Below, in pieces: positions 46,055 through 56,950 of a stretch of DNA of 64,000 nucleotides. Each line of letters opens with the position of its first letter. Position 1 is the stretch's first letter. The notes below the pieces were generated by a model. The model was given only the letters and a program-made list of their open reading frames with translations. It was not told the DNA's origin and ran no database searches. Source of the DNA: Roseibium sp. (GTDB lineage: Bacteria; Pseudomonadota; Alphaproteobacteria; Rhizobiales; Stappiaceae); the NCBI GenBank assembly GCA_017643925.1, contig JAEPML010000002.1:186001-250000 (forward strand), read 5' to 3'. A program made the position numbers and the translations under genes.

Positions 46055-46421
46055 TAGGCACTCCGAGGCAAAGAAGCGATTGGCTGTGCCCACGCGGATT
46101 ACAGTCTGGAGCGGAGGAAAACAAGGGGCGAGCCGGTTTTGCCGGAAGAATTGCCGGGCAAACTTTTCAAGACTGGCTGGTTGGGCACATTTCGGGCAAT
46201 CTCACGCTTGCACTTGTCGAGCAAACCTCGGCGCCAAACGTCAGCACTCCCGGATCCATTTCTTGCCCCAATATGTCGATTGAACGGTGTTTCGATCGGT
46301 CTCAGCCGTTTTATCGAATGGTGCCGATAATTGTTGCTGTGGACTTGACCGGTTCGGGTGTTTATTCCCATTTGCAAGAGGCTTGCTGTTTTGGTTTGCC
46401 TTGTTGTTGAGGAGTATTTCC
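46055..46421. other. Divergent purM/perM-like intergenic region
   Basis: 367 bases. It must contain promoters for both flanking genes. A CTTGAC (46344-46349) on the plus strand has no good -10 partner. No RNA gene or convincing short frame seen. The plus-strand gene has a clear GAGGAG site at its 3' edge. Confidence 0.45.
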
Positions 46422-47507
46422 ATGACCCTGAAGCGTCAGGTCCAGTTCTGGTTGATTTCCCTGGCTGTCTTCTGCCTCTTTCTTTACGTGTTTTCGGGTG
46501 TGTTGTTGCCCTTTGTGGCCGGCATGGCGGTGGCTTACCTGCTTGACCCGGTCTGCGACCGGCTCGAAGCCCTGGGCATGCGCCGCATGTGGGCGACCTT
46601 GACCATTCTGTTTGCCTTCATTTTCATTCTGGTGCTCTTCTTCATCTTGTTGCTGCCGGTGCTCGGAAACCAGCTGGCGCTCTTCCTGGAGCATTTCCCG
46701 GAACTGGTGCGCAAGCTGCAGGCATTGTTCTCCAAGTATCTGCCGGCCGATCTGGCAAGCCTTGCCGGAATCAGTCCGGAAGACCTCCAGGCCTCCATGA
46801 CAAACCTGATCGGTCAGGGCGCCGCATTTGTCGGCAAGCTGGCCCAGTCCATCTGGAGCGGGGGGCAGGCTCTGCTCGGCATCATCTCGCTCTTTGTCAT
46901 CACGCCCGTGGTTGCCTTCTACCTGCTGCTGGACTGGGACCACATGGTGGAACGGATCGACAGTTGGTTGCCACGGGACCACCTTGGGGAACTGCGGTCT
47001 CTGGCACGGGAAATGGATGAGGCCGTCGCCGGTTTCGTTCGCGGCCAGGTCTCGGTCTGTTTCCTGCTGGGATGCTTCTATGCGATCTCTTTGGCACTGG
47101 TCGGCTTGAATTTCGGTCTGTTGATCGGAATGGCCGCTGGTCTCGTTAGCTTCATTCCTTTCGTTGGAGCCGGTCTTGGCTTCCTGGTCTCCCTGGGTGT
47201 TGCCCTCGTGCAATTCTGGCCTGACTGGCCCTGGATACTGGTCGTTGGAGCGATCTTCGCCGTTGGCCAGTTCCTGGAGGGCAATATTCTCCAGCCCAAG
47301 CTCGTTGGAGACAGCACCGGGTTGCATCCGGTGACGTTGATGTTCGCTCTCTTTGCCTTTGGATATCTCTTTGGATTTGTGGGGATGCTCGTGGCGGTTC
47401 CCGCTGCCGCGATGATCGGCGTCCTTGCGCGTTTTGCCCTGAAGCAGTACCTAGCGAGCGCAGTCTATAAAGGAAAAGGCCGCCCATCGGCGCCAATCGA
47501 AGAGTAA
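46422..47507 (+). CDS. AI-2E family (PerM-type) membrane transporter
   Basis: 361 residues from ATG 46422, preceded by GAGGAG. About eight membrane segments: one at 8-30, two more before residue 80, a helical periplasmic or amphipathic middle (about 85-150), then the C-terminal cluster with GLLIGMAAGLVSFIPFVGAG and PKLVGDSTGLHPVTLMFALF typical of the family. Substrate unknown. The gene is followed after 11 bases by hdaA, an order common in alphaproteobacteria. Confidence 0.93.
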   Translation: MTLKRQVQFWLISLAVFCLFLYVFSGVLLPFVAGMAVAYLLDPVCDRLEALGMRRMWATLTILFAFIFILVLFFILLLPVLGNQLALFLEHFPELVRKLQALFSKYLPADLASLAGISPEDLQASMTNLIGQGAAFVGKLAQSIWSGGQALLGIISLFVITPVVAFYLLLDWDHMVERIDSWLPRDHLGELRSLAREMDEAVAGFVRGQVSVCFLLGCFYAISLALVGLNFGLLIGMAAGLVSFIPFVGAGLGFLVSLGVALVQFWPDWPWILVVGAIFAVGQFLEGNILQPKLVGDSTGLHPVTLMFALFAFGYLFGFVGMLVAVPAAAMIGVLARFALKQYLASAVYKGKGRPSAPIEE

Positions 47508-47518
47508 GTACCAGTACC

Positions 47519-48199
47519 ATGGCGGAACCACCGCGCCAGTTACCTTTGGATCTACCGCACGAAGCGGCCCTCGGCAGGGATGACTACCTTGTTGGAGGTT
47601 CAAACCGGGCCGCGTTCGAGCTTCTTGAGCGCTGGCCGGACTGGCCGGCCCCCGTGGTGGTGCTGGCCGGGCCGGTTGGCTCCGGAAAAACCCATCTGGT
47701 CAATGCATTTCGGGACGAAACCGGGGCGGCCGTGATTGAAGCGCCGGCTCTTAACGAGGCTGCGGTTGCTGCCCTGGCAGGGGCGCCTGCGATTGTGGTT
47801 GAAAACACCCATCTGGGTGTCGACAACACCGCTCTGTTTCACTTGCTGAACGCGGCGCGACAGGCAGGTAAGAAGGTGCTCATCACCAGTCGGACCTGGC
47901 CGGCAAGCTGGAAAATCAGCCTGCCGGACCTGATGTCCCGCTTGCGGGCCGCAACACCCGTGGAGATCCTTGAGCCGGACGACGATCTTTTGCGCCGGGT
48001 GCTCGTAAAACTGTTTGCAGACCGTCAGATCGCCATTGACCTCGCTGTGGTTGATTATCTGGTGGTTCGCATGGAAAGATCGCTTGAAGTGGCATTGCGC
48101 GCAGTCGAGGCCATTGATCAGGAAGCGCTTGCGGGGCGCGTGAAGATTACCAAGCCGCTTGCAGGCCGCGTCCTTGAAGATGTGCATAAAAGCCATTAA
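47519..48199 (+). CDS. hdaA: DnaA regulatory inactivator Hda homologue
   Basis: 226 residues. The N-terminal clamp-binding motif QLPLDL (residues 7-12) should bind the beta sliding clamp. It is followed by a DnaA-like AAA+ domain with Walker A GPVGSGKT (51-58) and sensor region RTWPASW. The Walker B segment reads AIVVENTHLG rather than the usual Asp pair. HdaA with the clamp stimulates ATP hydrolysis on DnaA and blocks re-initiation. It starts 11 bases after the permease gene. Confidence 0.92.
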   Translation: MAEPPRQLPLDLPHEAALGRDDYLVGGSNRAAFELLERWPDWPAPVVVLAGPVGSGKTHLVNAFRDETGAAVIEAPALNEAAVAALAGAPAIVVENTHLGVDNTALFHLLNAARQAGKKVLITSRTWPASWKISLPDLMSRLRAATPVEILEPDDDLLRRVLVKLFADRQIAIDLAVVDYLVVRMERSLEVALRAVEAIDQEALAGRVKITKPLAGRVLEDVHKSH

Positions 48200-48306
48200 C
48201 GCGGGCAAATGCGACTAAGCTGTCATTTGCTCAAAAGTGAGTTCGTGTTAGTCACGGCAAATCCAGGCTGGCCTGGACACGGAATTGCGTGGAAAAGGAT
48301 GGTGAC

Positions 48307-50529
48307 ATGAACGAAACGCCAGACATGTCTGACATGCTGTCGACATCCTCCGTCGCCGCCGATCATCAGGTTTCCGTGCCCGACACGAACTGGGACGCCG
48401 GACTGGCCGCATCTCCATCGCGCTTCATGAACCGCGAGCTGTCCTGGTTGCAATTCAATCTGCGCGTTCTTGAAGAAGCGATGAACGAGAACCACCCGCT
48501 GCTTGAGCGGGTTCGTTTTCTGTCCATTTCAGCCAACAATCTCGATGAATTCTTCATGGTACGTGTTGCCGGACTTCGCGGCCAGCAAAGAGCTGAGGTC
48601 ACCAACCTGTCGGACGACGGGCTGACGCCGACCGAGCAACTGCAGAAAATCAGCGATGCCGTAAGCGAACTCCAGGCCTCCCAGCAAAAGATCTGGGGTG
48701 AGCTGCGCCGTGACATTGCCGAAAAAGGCATTGAGGTTCTCAATCGGGACACGATCAGCGAAGCGGACAAGGCCTGGCTGCAGAACTATTTTCTGGCCTA
48801 TGTCTTTCCCGTTCTGACACCTCTGGCGCTCGACCCGGCGCACCCGTTCCCGTTCATTCCAAATCTCGGGTTCTCGATCGTGTTCGAACTTGCGCCGACA
48901 TCCGGTGGCCGTGGCATGATTGCGCTTCTCAGGATTCCAAATCAGGTCGAGCGCTTTGTGCAATTGCCGAATGCGGAAGACGGCTCGGCCCGGTTCATAG
49001 CGATCGAGAAGGTTGTCAGCCTGTTCATCGGGCGCCTGTTTCCGGGTTACGAGATCCGGGGCAAGGGAGCCTTCAGGGTCATTCGCGACAGCGATCTGGA
49101 GATCGAGGAAGAGGCCGAGGATCTGGTGCGCCTGTTCGAAAGTGCGCTCAAACGCCGCCGCCGGGGATCGGTGATCCGGTTGGAAATCCAGGAAACGACC
49201 CCACCGGCTCTGCGCGAATTCGTTGCGGACGCTCTTGATGTCGTTGAGGACGAGATCTTCCTCGCCACCGGTCTGCTGGCCCTCAACAACCTGTCCCAGA
49301 TTGTCGATCTTGAACGGACCGATCTGAAGTTCAGTCCCTATACCGCGCGTTTTACCGAGCGGATTCGCGAACATGGCGGCGACTGCCTCGCGGCTATCCA
49401 CCAGAAGGACATCATTGTCCATCACCCATATGAGTCCTTCGACGTTGTCGTTCAGTATCTGAGACAGGCGACGCGTGATCCGGATGTCGTTGCAATCAAG
49501 CAGACGCTCTATCGCACTTCAAACAACTCGCCGATCGTGAAGGCGCTGGCCGAAGCGGCCGAGGCGGGCAAGTCGGTAACCGCCCTGGTCGAGCTCAAGG
49601 CCAGGTTCGACGAGGCCGCCAACATCAAGTGGGCGCGGGACCTTGAAAGGGCGGGGGTGCAGGTCGTTTTCGGCTTCATTGAGCTGAAGACCCACTCGAA
49701 ACTGTCCATGGTCATCAAGCGTGAACATGGGCAATTGAAGACCTATTGCCATATCGGCACAGGCAACTATCACCCGATCACCGCCCGGATTTACGAAGAT
49801 CTGTCGTTCTTCACTGATGACCCGGGGATCGCAGAGGATGCAGCGCGGGTGTTCAACTACATCACCGGCTATGCGGAACCTGCGGAACTCAACCATCTGA
49901 TGGTTTCGCCGGTCAATCTGCGCGACCGAATGCTTGAGATGACGGAAGCGGAAATCGAGCATGCGCGCGCGGGACGTCCGGCACAGATCTGGATGAAGAT
50001 GAACTCGCTCGTCGATCCCGAGACGATTGACGCGCTCTACCGTGCCAGCCAGGCGGGGGTTCAGATTGATCTGGTGATACGGGGGATCTGTTGCCTCAGG
50101 CCGGGGATCGAGGGATTGTCAGAAAACATCCGGGTCAAGTCGATCGTGGGACGGTTCCTCGAGCATTCGAGGATCTTCTGTTTCGGCAATGGCCACGGCC
50201 TGCCATCACCCGAGGCCCATGTCTATATCGGGTCCGCAGATCTGATGCCGCGTAACATCGACCGGCGTGTGGAAGTGCTGGCACCGTTGCTCACGGCGAC
50301 GGTTCACGAACAGGTTCTCGACCAGATCATGGTGGCGAACCTGAAGGACAACGAGCAGAGCTGGCGTATCCTTTCCGACGGCAGCCATGAAAGAGTGTCG
50401 CCGGGTCCGGACGAAGAGCCGTTCAACGCACACCAGTATTTCATGACCAACCCGTCGCTGTCGGGCCGTGGCAAGTCGCTGAAGAGCGACCGGCCTAGAC
50501 CGTTCCTGAAACGGCAGAAGAGGGGATAG
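48307..50529 (+). CDS. ppk: Polyphosphate kinase 1
   Basis: Makes polyphosphate from ATP. 740 residues from ATG 48307 after AAGGATGG (a GTG at 48289 is possible). The N domain begins [20 protein letters not shown]; the catalytic phosphohistidine region reads [17 protein letters not shown], and [20 protein letters not shown] follows, all hallmarks of PPK1. Downstream partner ppx at 125 bases. Confidence 0.97.
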   Translation: MNETPDMSDMLSTSSVAADHQVSVPDTNWDAGLAASPSRFMNRELSWLQFNLRVLEEAMNENHPLLERVRFLSISANNLDEFFMVRVAGLRGQQRAEVTNLSDDGLTPTEQLQKISDAVSELQASQQKIWGELRRDIAEKGIEVLNRDTISEADKAWLQNYFLAYVFPVLTPLALDPAHPFPFIPNLGFSIVFELAPTSGGRGMIALLRIPNQVERFVQLPNAEDGSARFIAIEKVVSLFIGRLFPGYEIRGKGAFRVIRDSDLEIEEEAEDLVRLFESALKRRRRGSVIRLEIQETTPPALREFVADALDVVEDEIFLATGLLALNNLSQIVDLERTDLKFSPYTARFTERIREHGGDCLAAIHQKDIIVHHPYESFDVVVQYLRQATRDPDVVAIKQTLYRTSNNSPIVKALAEAAEAGKSVTALVELKARFDEAANIKWARDLERAGVQVVFGFIELKTHSKLSMVIKREHGQLKTYCHIGTGNYHPITARIYEDLSFFTDDPGIAEDAARVFNYITGYAEPAELNHLMVSPVNLRDRMLEMTEAEIEHARAGRPAQIWMKMNSLVDPETIDALYRASQAGVQIDLVIRGICCLRPGIEGLSENIRVKSIVGRFLEHSRIFCFGNGHGLPSPEAHVYIGSADLMPRNIDRRVEVLAPLLTATVHEQVLDQIMVANLKDNEQSWRILSDGSHERVSPGPDEEPFNAHQYFMTNPSLSGRGKSLKSDRPRPFLKRQKRG

Positions 50530-50654
50530 GTTGGTGCTGGCAATCAACTCCGTTGGAAGGTCACCTGTTGCCTCAACAACGCGATTCAACGTTCTGGAAT
50601 TCAAAATGATTTGGACCGGGGGCATGGTTCGGGAAAAATGGGCAAGGTCCTGAC

Positions 50655-52175
50655 ATGACTAAGCAGTTTCAGCCTGCACGCGGCAGGCTCAACGGAGCCG
50701 GACCGGTTGCGGTCGTCGACATTGGCTCCAACTCGGTGCGTCTTGTGATCTATGAGCGCAAGGCCCGAACTCCGACCATGCTGTTCAACGAGAAACTGCT
50801 GGCGGGCCTGGGGCGCGGCGTGGCTGCCACTGGGCAACTGGCTGAAGAATCCGTCAACCTGGCCCTGGGCGAACTGGTGCGGTTCAAGGCGCTGATCGAG
50901 CACACCGGCTGCAAGGATCTGTTCATTGTCGCGACCGCTGCGGCCAGGGACGCTGAAAACGGTGCCAAATTCGTTGCCGAGGTCGAGAAGATACTCGAGG
51001 CGCCGGTCCGCATTCTGGACGGTCACGAGGAAGCCTACTATTCGGCTCTGGGCGTTGTGGCCGGTTTCTGGAAGCCACGCGGTATCGTTGGCGACATGGG
51101 CGGCGGCAGCCTGGAACTCGTGGAGATTGACGAGAATATCCCTGGAACGGGGGCAACTTTCCCGCTTGGTGGTCTGCGACTTTCGGAAGAGGCCGACGGC
51201 AAGATCGACAATGCACGGCGCATTACCGAGAAAGCACTCAGCGGTTACGACTGGCCGGAACTGGCACCCGGCGAGCGCACCTTCTATGCGGTCGGTGGTA
51301 CATGGCGTTCGCTTGGTCGCTTGCATCTGATGCAGAACGATTACCCTCTGCACGTGATGCACAACTACGAAATGGCAGCAGAAGAAGCCATTGCTTTTTG
51401 CCGAGAAATCGCCGTTCCCAATCTCGAGGGGATTGACCGGGCAGAAGTCGTCTCCAAACAGCGCCGTCCGCTCGTCCCCATTGGTGCCGTGGTTCTGGAA
51501 CAGGTTCTGACCTCCATGAAGGCCGAACGTCTGGTGTTCTCGGCAACGGGCGTCCGCGAGGGGCTGCTGCACGAGAAACTGACACCGGAAATGCAAGCGC
51601 AGGATCCCGTAATCGAAGCGGCTCGGGAATTGTGCATCCTCCGGTCCCGCTCACCCGACCATGCAGAAGAACTGATCACCTGGACCGACGAGCTTTTCCA
51701 GACCCTCGAGATCGAGGAAACCGCGAACGAGAGACGTCTCCGGCATGCGGCCTGTCTTCTTGCCGACATCGGCTGGCGCGCCCATCCCGACTACCGCGGC
51801 GAGCAGAGTTTGAACATCATTTCAAACGCTTCGTTTGTCGGCCTTGACCACTCCAGCCGGGCTTACCTCGCGGCTGCCGTGTTCTATCGGCATCACGGTC
51901 TGCGCGAGGGGGCACTGTCGCCAATCATCCGGGAACTTTTCACCGACCGGCTGAAGATCCGTGCCAAGGTTCTCGGGGCGATCCTGCGGGTTGCCTCGCT
52001 TCTGAGCGCGTCCATGGCCGGAATGCTGCCACAGGTTGGGATCACGCGGACTGAGGACGGGCTGGCCCTGGAATTGGGTGAGCAGTTGGCCAACCTCGAT
52101 GGAGAACGGCTGAGGAAGCGTGCAGGTCAACTCGGCAAAGTCATCCGGGCCGAGGTCGAGGTTACGACGGCCTGA
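50655..52175 (+). CDS. ppx: Exopolyphosphatase / guanosine pentaphosphatase
   Basis: 506 residues of the Ppx/GppA family. It has the actin-like phosphate loop VVDIGSNSVRLVIYE near residue 18, GDMGGGSLELVEI near 150 and a C-terminal HD-like helical region (HSSRAYLAAAVFYRHHG). It degrades polyphosphate from its chain end, opposing the upstream kinase. The ppk-ppx order is standard. Confidence 0.95.
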   Translation: MTKQFQPARGRLNGAGPVAVVDIGSNSVRLVIYERKARTPTMLFNEKLLAGLGRGVAATGQLAEESVNLALGELVRFKALIEHTGCKDLFIVATAAARDAENGAKFVAEVEKILEAPVRILDGHEEAYYSALGVVAGFWKPRGIVGDMGGGSLELVEIDENIPGTGATFPLGGLRLSEEADGKIDNARRITEKALSGYDWPELAPGERTFYAVGGTWRSLGRLHLMQNDYPLHVMHNYEMAAEEAIAFCREIAVPNLEGIDRAEVVSKQRRPLVPIGAVVLEQVLTSMKAERLVFSATGVREGLLHEKLTPEMQAQDPVIEAARELCILRSRSPDHAEELITWTDELFQTLEIEETANERRLRHAACLLADIGWRAHPDYRGEQSLNIISNASFVGLDHSSRAYLAAAVFYRHHGLREGALSPIIRELFTDRLKIRAKVLGAILRVASLLSASMAGMLPQVGITRTEDGLALELGEQLANLDGERLRKRAGQLGKVIRAEVEVTTA

Positions 52176-52220
52176 CGACGCGTCGCGTTTAAGCTTGGCG
52201 TCCCTGGGGCCTGCGGAGAC

Positions 52221-53405
52221 CTATTCGGCCGCCTGTGTTTTCGGATTGACGTCCGGAACCTGGTCAAGTGCAACGATCTGCCTGTCCTGGAACGCCAGGG
52301 CGACTTCGCCCCGCTTGAGCTTGAGTGCCGTTTCACCGAACAGTTCGCGCCGCCAGCCTTTGAGCGCCGGAACGTCTGCCTGATCGTCGGCTGCGATTTT
52401 CTCAAGGTCATCAACCGTTGCGATGACCTTTGCTGCAACACCGTTGGCCTCGCTGATCAGCTTCAGAAGAACCTTGAGAAGGTCCACCGCTGCGGCCGAA
52501 CCATCCGGCGCCTGCCGGCCCTTGGGCAGTTTCGGAAGCGTGTCCTTCGGCAGGTCAAGCGCGCGCTTGACCGCCTTCAATATGTCGTCGGCCGATCTTG
52601 AACGCTCGAATCCGCGCGGGATTGTCCGGAGCCGGCCAAGAGCTTCCGCATCCTTCGGCTGCTGGGCCGCAAGCTCGTAGATCGCGTCGTCCTTGATCAC
52701 CCGGTTGCGGGGCACGTTGCGAGACTGGGCTTCGCGTTCCCGCCAGGCAGCAAGCTCCATCATCACCGCAAGCTCGATCGGTTTGCGCACGCGCAATTTC
52801 AGACGTTTCCAGGCAAGGTCCGGGTCGGTGCGATATGTGCCGACAGATGACAGGACCTCCATTTCGTCCCGCACCCAGTGGCTGCGATTCTGTTCCGCGA
52901 GATTCGCCTTGAGGAACTGGTAGGCGTCGCGCAGATGCGTCACGTCCGCAAGCGCGTAGTCGAGTTGCTTGTTGGTCAGGGGACGCCGCGCCCAGTCGGT
53001 GAACCGTGACGACTTGTCAATGCGGGCGCCGGTCACCTTGTAGATCAGTTGATCATAGGAAATGGAATCGCCGAAACCGCAGACCATCGCGGCGACTTGC
53101 GTGTCGAACAAGGGCGCCGGTATCAACTTGCCAAGATGGTAGATGATTTCGATATCCTGACGCGCAGCATGAAACACCTTCGTCACATTGCTGTCATGCA
53201 TCAGTTCGAAAAATGGTTTCAGGTCAAGGCCTTCGGCGAGCGCGTCGACGATGAAGGCCATGTCGGGACCGGCCATCTGGATGACGCACAACTTCGGCCA
53301 GAAGGTGGTTTCCCGGAGAAATTCGGTGTCCACCGTTACATAGTCATTTTCTGCGAGACGCTGGCAGGCAGCGGCGAGGTCTTTTGTTTTTGTAATCACA
53401 TGCAT
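52221..53405 (-). CDS. rnd: Ribonuclease D
   Basis: 394 residues. DEDD exonuclease motifs: DTEF (Asp26, Glu28) in [30 protein letters not shown] and [16 protein letters not shown]. Two HRDC domains follow, the first around [19 protein letters not shown]. It trims the 3' ends of tRNA precursors and other RNAs. Convergent with ppx and divergent from the ParA gene. Confidence 0.96.
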   Translation of the reverse strand: MHVITKTKDLAAACQRLAENDYVTVDTEFLRETTFWPKLCVIQMAGPDMAFIVDALAEGLDLKPFFELMHDSNVTKVFHAARQDIEIIYHLGKLIPAPLFDTQVAAMVCGFGDSISYDQLIYKVTGARIDKSSRFTDWARRPLTNKQLDYALADVTHLRDAYQFLKANLAEQNRSHWVRDEMEVLSSVGTYRTDPDLAWKRLKLRVRKPIELAVMMELAAWREREAQSRNVPRNRVIKDDAIYELAAQQPKDAEALGRLRTIPRGFERSRSADDILKAVKRALDLPKDTLPKLPKGRQAPDGSAAAVDLLKVLLKLISEANGVAAKVIATVDDLEKIAADDQADVPALKGWRRELFGETALKLKRGEVALAFQDRQIVALDQVPDVNPKTQAAE

Positions 53406-53547
53406 GGTGATGCAAACCTATACCCGAGTTCTGCCGCTTTGTCGCCACGAAATGGTAATTTTCAACTTGGCAAGACTTGAAAAGGCGCAATGAGTGCGCC
53501 TATGTTGAGTGTGCGGAAATTGGAAGATAGACGTCCGGGGAGCGCAG

Positions 53548-54174
53548 ATGCGGAAGATACTGGTGGTGAATTCAAAAGGCGGGTGCGGCAAGACAACCGT
53601 TGCCACCAATCTGGCCGTTGCGTTGGCGGCACGCGGGGAAGACGTCGCACTTGCAGATGCCGACCGGCAGAAATCCTCGCTCTCCTGGGTAAAGCGCCGC
53701 CCAAAAAACCTGCCCCGGATCGAAGCTCTCAACTGGTCAAAATCCGAGGCGATTGGAGACAAGGACAAGCAACTCGACGCGATCGTCATCGACGGTCCGG
53801 GGGGGCTGCGCTCCGAGCTGGCCAAGATGCTGATCGCGGAGGCGTCAGAAATTGTCGTCCCGGTTCTGGCGTCCGTGTTTGACTGGAACGCAACGCTCAA
53901 GTTCCTGGACGACATTTCGGACATCAAGCGGGTGCGGAAGGGCAAGGCCGATATTCACGTGGTCGCCAACCGGATCAATCGCCGGTCCACCCAGATTGGC
54001 GAACTTGAGCAGGCCCTTGCCAGAAAGGGCTATCCGGTCCTTTGCCGGATCTCGGACCGCGTGCTTTACGCGCGGCATGCAGCCGCCGGAACGGGGGTCT
54101 TTGACGTCTCGGGTGCTGGCGAGCACGAAATCAGGGGCCAGTGGCATCCGCTTCTACTGGCGGTGGACACCTGA
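53548..54174 (+). CDS. Orphan ParA family ATPase
   Basis: 208 residues from ATG 53548 after GGGGAG. Deviant Walker A KGGCGKTT (residues 10-17) with the signature Lys10, and Walker B AIVIDGPGGL. No ParB gene or obvious parS sites are near, and it is too small for a plasmid-type ParA with its own helix-turn-helix. Candidates are positioning of a cell pole or protein complex, or a chromosomal VirC1-like factor. The 3' end is 15 bases from the convergent dsbB-like gene. Confidence 0.88.
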   Translation: MRKILVVNSKGGCGKTTVATNLAVALAARGEDVALADADRQKSSLSWVKRRPKNLPRIEALNWSKSEAIGDKDKQLDAIVIDGPGGLRSELAKMLIAEASEIVVPVLASVFDWNATLKFLDDISDIKRVRKGKADIHVVANRINRRSTQIGELEQALARKGYPVLCRISDRVLYARHAAAGTGVFDVSGAGEHEIRGQWHPLLLAVDT

Positions 54175-54189
54175 TCGTTTCGGGAAAAC

Positions 54190-54777
54190 CTATCCTGATG
54201 TTTTCAGCTCATTGATCAGCTTGTAGTCGGTCGGAGGATCGGCGCAGATGCCCGGGCCGCATTCCAGGAAAGTTGTCACAGTGTTGGCTGCTGCCAGAAA
54301 CAACATGATGAAGAAGGCAATCCTGGGGAGCGTCTGACCGCCGAAACGGCCATGTTCCGGCTTGTCGACCAGCGTCTTTCGATACTGTCCCTCGAACAGC
54401 AGCATGATTGCCGTCCCCAGGATGATCAGGAAGAAGCAGATACCGGCCCAGGTGTAATAATGGAGACCCAGGACGGGAGACCCATAGCTGCCGGTGCCCG
54501 GTACAATGTGCAGCAGGATCTGTCTGGTCGAGACGGCGCCTCCATAGACTGCCGACAAGAGCATGATGCCATAGTGATGCGGCTTGGCGCCGTATATGAG
54601 ATTGAGGCAGAGCCCGTAGCCGACCCCGACAAGCGCAACCCGTTGCAACAGACATAAGGGGCAGGGCAATTCGTCCAGTGCAAACTGAAACGCATACGCC
54701 GCGATCAGGATACCGGAGACCACGAGAAGCCCGATTGCATTCAACGTTCGCGACGGGTGAGGCGCAAGAATGATCAT
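54190..54777 (-). CDS. DsbB family disulfide bond formation protein, five-helix form
   Basis: 195 residues from ATG 54777 after AGGAG. Five membrane segments. The first periplasmic redox pair is CPLC (Cys39, Cys42) after helix 1, as in DsbB. The second periplasmic loop, which in E. coli DsbB carries the partner pair, has no Cys (ILLHIVPGTGSYGSPVLGL). Instead a C-terminal periplasmic tail after helix 5 has CGPGIC (Cys173, Cys178). It probably reoxidises a DsbA-like partner with quinone. A 51-residue DUF5993 gene precedes it. Confidence 0.9.
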   Translation of the reverse strand: MIILAPHPSRTLNAIGLLVVSGILIAAYAFQFALDELPCPLCLLQRVALVGVGYGLCLNLIYGAKPHHYGIMLLSAVYGGAVSTRQILLHIVPGTGSYGSPVLGLHYYTWAGICFFLIILGTAIMLLFEGQYRKTLVDKPEHGRFGGQTLPRIAFFIMLFLAAANTVTTFLECGPGICADPPTDYKLINELKTSG

Positions 54778-54788
54778 CGCGGCCGCTC

Positions 54789-54944
54789 CTAAAGCTTGAT
54801 CGTCAAGGGCGTGGTTGCGTGGAAGTCGAGCCAATAGATACTCATGGCAAGCGTGACGGCGAAAACGAAATAGGAAAGCCGCCACCGATCCCGCCAGGCC
54901 AGCACGATGGCAATGGTCATCAGGGCAAAAAGAAGGGAAATCAA
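54789..54944 (-). CDS. DUF5993 family small membrane protein
   Basis: 51 residues, with a TTG start at 54944 after AAGGAG, 11 bases upstream of the DsbB gene. Two hydrophobic helices (about 2-16 and 23-38) flank a basic loop WRDRWR, with YWLDFHATTPLTIKL at the end, matching the DUF5993 pattern found next to this DsbB type. Function unknown; probably a small partner of the redox protein. Confidence 0.75.
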   Translation of the reverse strand: MISLLFALMTIAIVLAWRDRWRLSYFVFAVTLAMSIYWLDFHATTPLTIKL

Positions 54945-55062
54945 GGTCCGGCTCCTTGGTTGGATAGCCGGTGAATTTTATAACAAGGGTAGTGGCCTTG
55001 CAATTTCGCACGCGTCAAGGCGGCAAGGGCAGGGGAACAACCGGCCTATTGCGAGCCTTTCC

Positions 55063-55091
55063 CTTGACTTTCGCCCCGCAACATGGCTTGT
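55063..55091 (+). promoter_or_regulatory. Possible aspS promoter
   Basis: CTTGAC at 55063-55068, a 17-base spacer, then GCTTGT at 55086-55091. The -35 is good and the -10 poor; well placed for aspS. Confidence 0.35.
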
Positions 55092-55165
55092 GCAGCCCGA
55101 CACGGCCTGCCTTCGGCGGGCCGTAACGATTTTCTATGGAATTCCAGAACTGTCGAGGAACGAGA

Positions 55166-56950
55166 ATGCATCCCTACCGTAGCCATACTTGCGGTGATCT
55201 CCGTCTGTCCGACGAAGGCCAGACAATCCGTCTTTCCGGCTGGGTCCACCGGGTCCGAGATCATGGCGGGGTGCTGTTCATCGATCTGCGTGACCATTAC
55301 GGCGTGACACAGTGTGTGGTCGATCCGGATTCGGCCGCGTTCAATCTTGCCGAGACGGTGCGGTCCGAATGGTGCATCCGCATTGACGGCAACGTGAAGA
55401 AGCGGACCGACGAAACCATCAACAAGGAACTGCCGACCGGTGAAGTCGAGATCTTCATCCGCGAGATGGAAGTCCTGGGTTCGGCCAAGGAACTGCCGCT
55501 GCCGGTTTTCGGTGAGCTGGACTATCCGGAAGAGGTGCGTTTGAAGTACCGCTTCCTCGACCTGCGCCGTGAGAAGCTGCACAACAACATGATCCTGCGC
55601 TCCAACGTGGTGCGTGATCTGCGTGACCGCATGTGGGAGATCGGCTTCAACGAATTCCAGACGCCGATCATCACGGCATCGTCTCCGGAAGGTGCACGCG
55701 ACTTCCTGGTCCCGTCGCGCCTGCATCCGGGCAAGTTCTACGCGTTGCCTCAGGCTCCGCAGCAGTTCAAACAGTTGCTGATGGTCTCCGGTTTCGACAA
55801 GTATTTCCAGATCGCGCCCTGTTTCCGCGATGAGGATCCGCGCGCCGACCGGTCGCCGACGGACTTCTACCAGCTCGACATGGAAATGTCCTTTGTCACG
55901 CAGCAGGAAGTCTTCGACACGATCGAGCCGGTACTGGCGGGTTGTTTCGAGAAATTCGGCAATGGCCGTCCTGTGAACAGCAACTGGCCGCAGATTTCCT
56001 ACAAGGACAGCGCCCTCTGGTACGGCACCGACAAGCCCGATCTGAGAAACCCGATCAAGATGCAGATCGTGTCCGAGCACTTTGCCGGTTCCGGTTTCGC
56101 GATTTTTGCCAAGCTGCTCGAGCAGCCGGGAACCGAAATCCGGGCCATTCCGGCTCCCAAGGGCGGTAGCCGGAAGTTCTGCGACCGCATGAACAAGTTT
56201 GCCCAGGGCGAAGGCCTGCCGGGCATGGGTTACATCTTCTGGCGCAAGGCCGAAGACGGTTCCATGGAAGCGGCTGGACCGCTTGCCAAGAATATCGGTC
56301 CGGAGCGCACCGAAGCCATTCGTGTCCAGCTTGGGCTGGAAGTTGGCGACGCCGCGTTCTTCCTTGGAGGCAAGCCGAAACACTTCGAGCCGGTTGCGGC
56401 AAAAGCACGCGTTATCATCGGCGAAGAACTCGGACATTCCGACAAGGACCGCTTCGAGTTCGCCTGGATCGTCGACTTCCCGATCTATGAGCGCGACGAG
56501 GAAACCGGCGAGATCGATTTCGAACACAACCCGTTCTCGATGCCCCAGGGCGGCATGGAAGCCCTGGAGGGCGACCCGCTGGACGTGCTCGGCTACCAGT
56601 ACGACCTGTCGTGCAACGGTCATGAGCTGTTGTCCGGTGCAATCCGGAACCACAAGCCGGAGATCATGTACAAGGCCTTTGAAATCGCCGGTTATCCGGC
56701 AGAAGAGGTCGACAAGCGATTTGGCGGCATGGTCAATGCCTTCCAGTACGGTGCACCGCCGCATGGCGGCTGCGCGGCCGGTATCGATCGTATCGTGATG
56801 CTTCTGGCAGACGAGGCCAATATTCGTGAAGTCATGCTCTTCCCGATGAACCAGAAGGCCGAAGACCTGATGATGGGCGCTCCGAACGAGCCGAATGCGG
56901 CCCAGCTGCGCGAGCTGCATTTGCGCCTCAACTTGCCGGAAGCGGAATAA
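55166..56950 (+). CDS. aspS: Aspartyl-tRNA synthetase
   Basis: 594 residues from ATG 55166 after GAGGAACGAG. An OB-fold anticodon domain (about 1-105) is followed by the class II catalytic core with motif 1 ([20 protein letters not shown]), motif 2 ([20 protein letters not shown], given as [10 protein letters not shown]) and motif 3 ([18 protein letters not shown], given as [12 protein letters not shown]), plus the bacterial insertion. May act on Asn-tRNA too if the Gat amidotransferase is present. It stands just before the MsbA-like exporter. Confidence 0.97.
   Translation: MHPYRSHTCGDLRLSDEGQTIRLSGWVHRVRDHGGVLFIDLRDHYGVTQCVVDPDSAAFNLAETVRSEWCIRIDGNVKKRTDETINKELPTGEVEIFIREMEVLGSAKELPLPVFGELDYPEEVRLKYRFLDLRREKLHNNMILRSNVVRDLRDRMWEIGFNEFQTPIITASSPEGARDFLVPSRLHPGKFYALPQAPQQFKQLLMVSGFDKYFQIAPCFRDEDPRADRSPTDFYQLDMEMSFVTQQEVFDTIEPVLAGCFEKFGNGRPVNSNWPQISYKDSALWYGTDKPDLRNPIKMQIVSEHFAGSGFAIFAKLLEQPGTEIRAIPAPKGGSRKFCDRMNKFAQGEGLPGMGYIFWRKAEDGSMEAAGPLAKNIGPERTEAIRVQLGLEVGDAAFFLGGKPKHFEPVAAKARVIIGEELGHSDKDRFEFAWIVDFPIYERDEETGEIDFEHNPFSMPQGGMEALEGDPLDVLGYQYDLSCNGHELLSGAIRNHKPEIMYKAFEIAGYPAEEVDKRFGGMVNAFQYGAPPHGGCAAGIDRIVMLLADEANIREVMLFPMNQKAEDLMMGAPNEPNAAQLRELHLRLNLPEAE

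Noticed and set aside
48200-48306. A Pho-box-like CTGTCAT at 48220 before ppk
   Set aside because: Only one half-site; no second CTGTCAT at the expected 11-base step.
55046-56920. A 624-codon open frame on the minus strand opposite aspS
   Set aside because: It lies wholly over a well-conserved gene, has the amino-acid bias of an antisense shadow and has no ribosome binding site.
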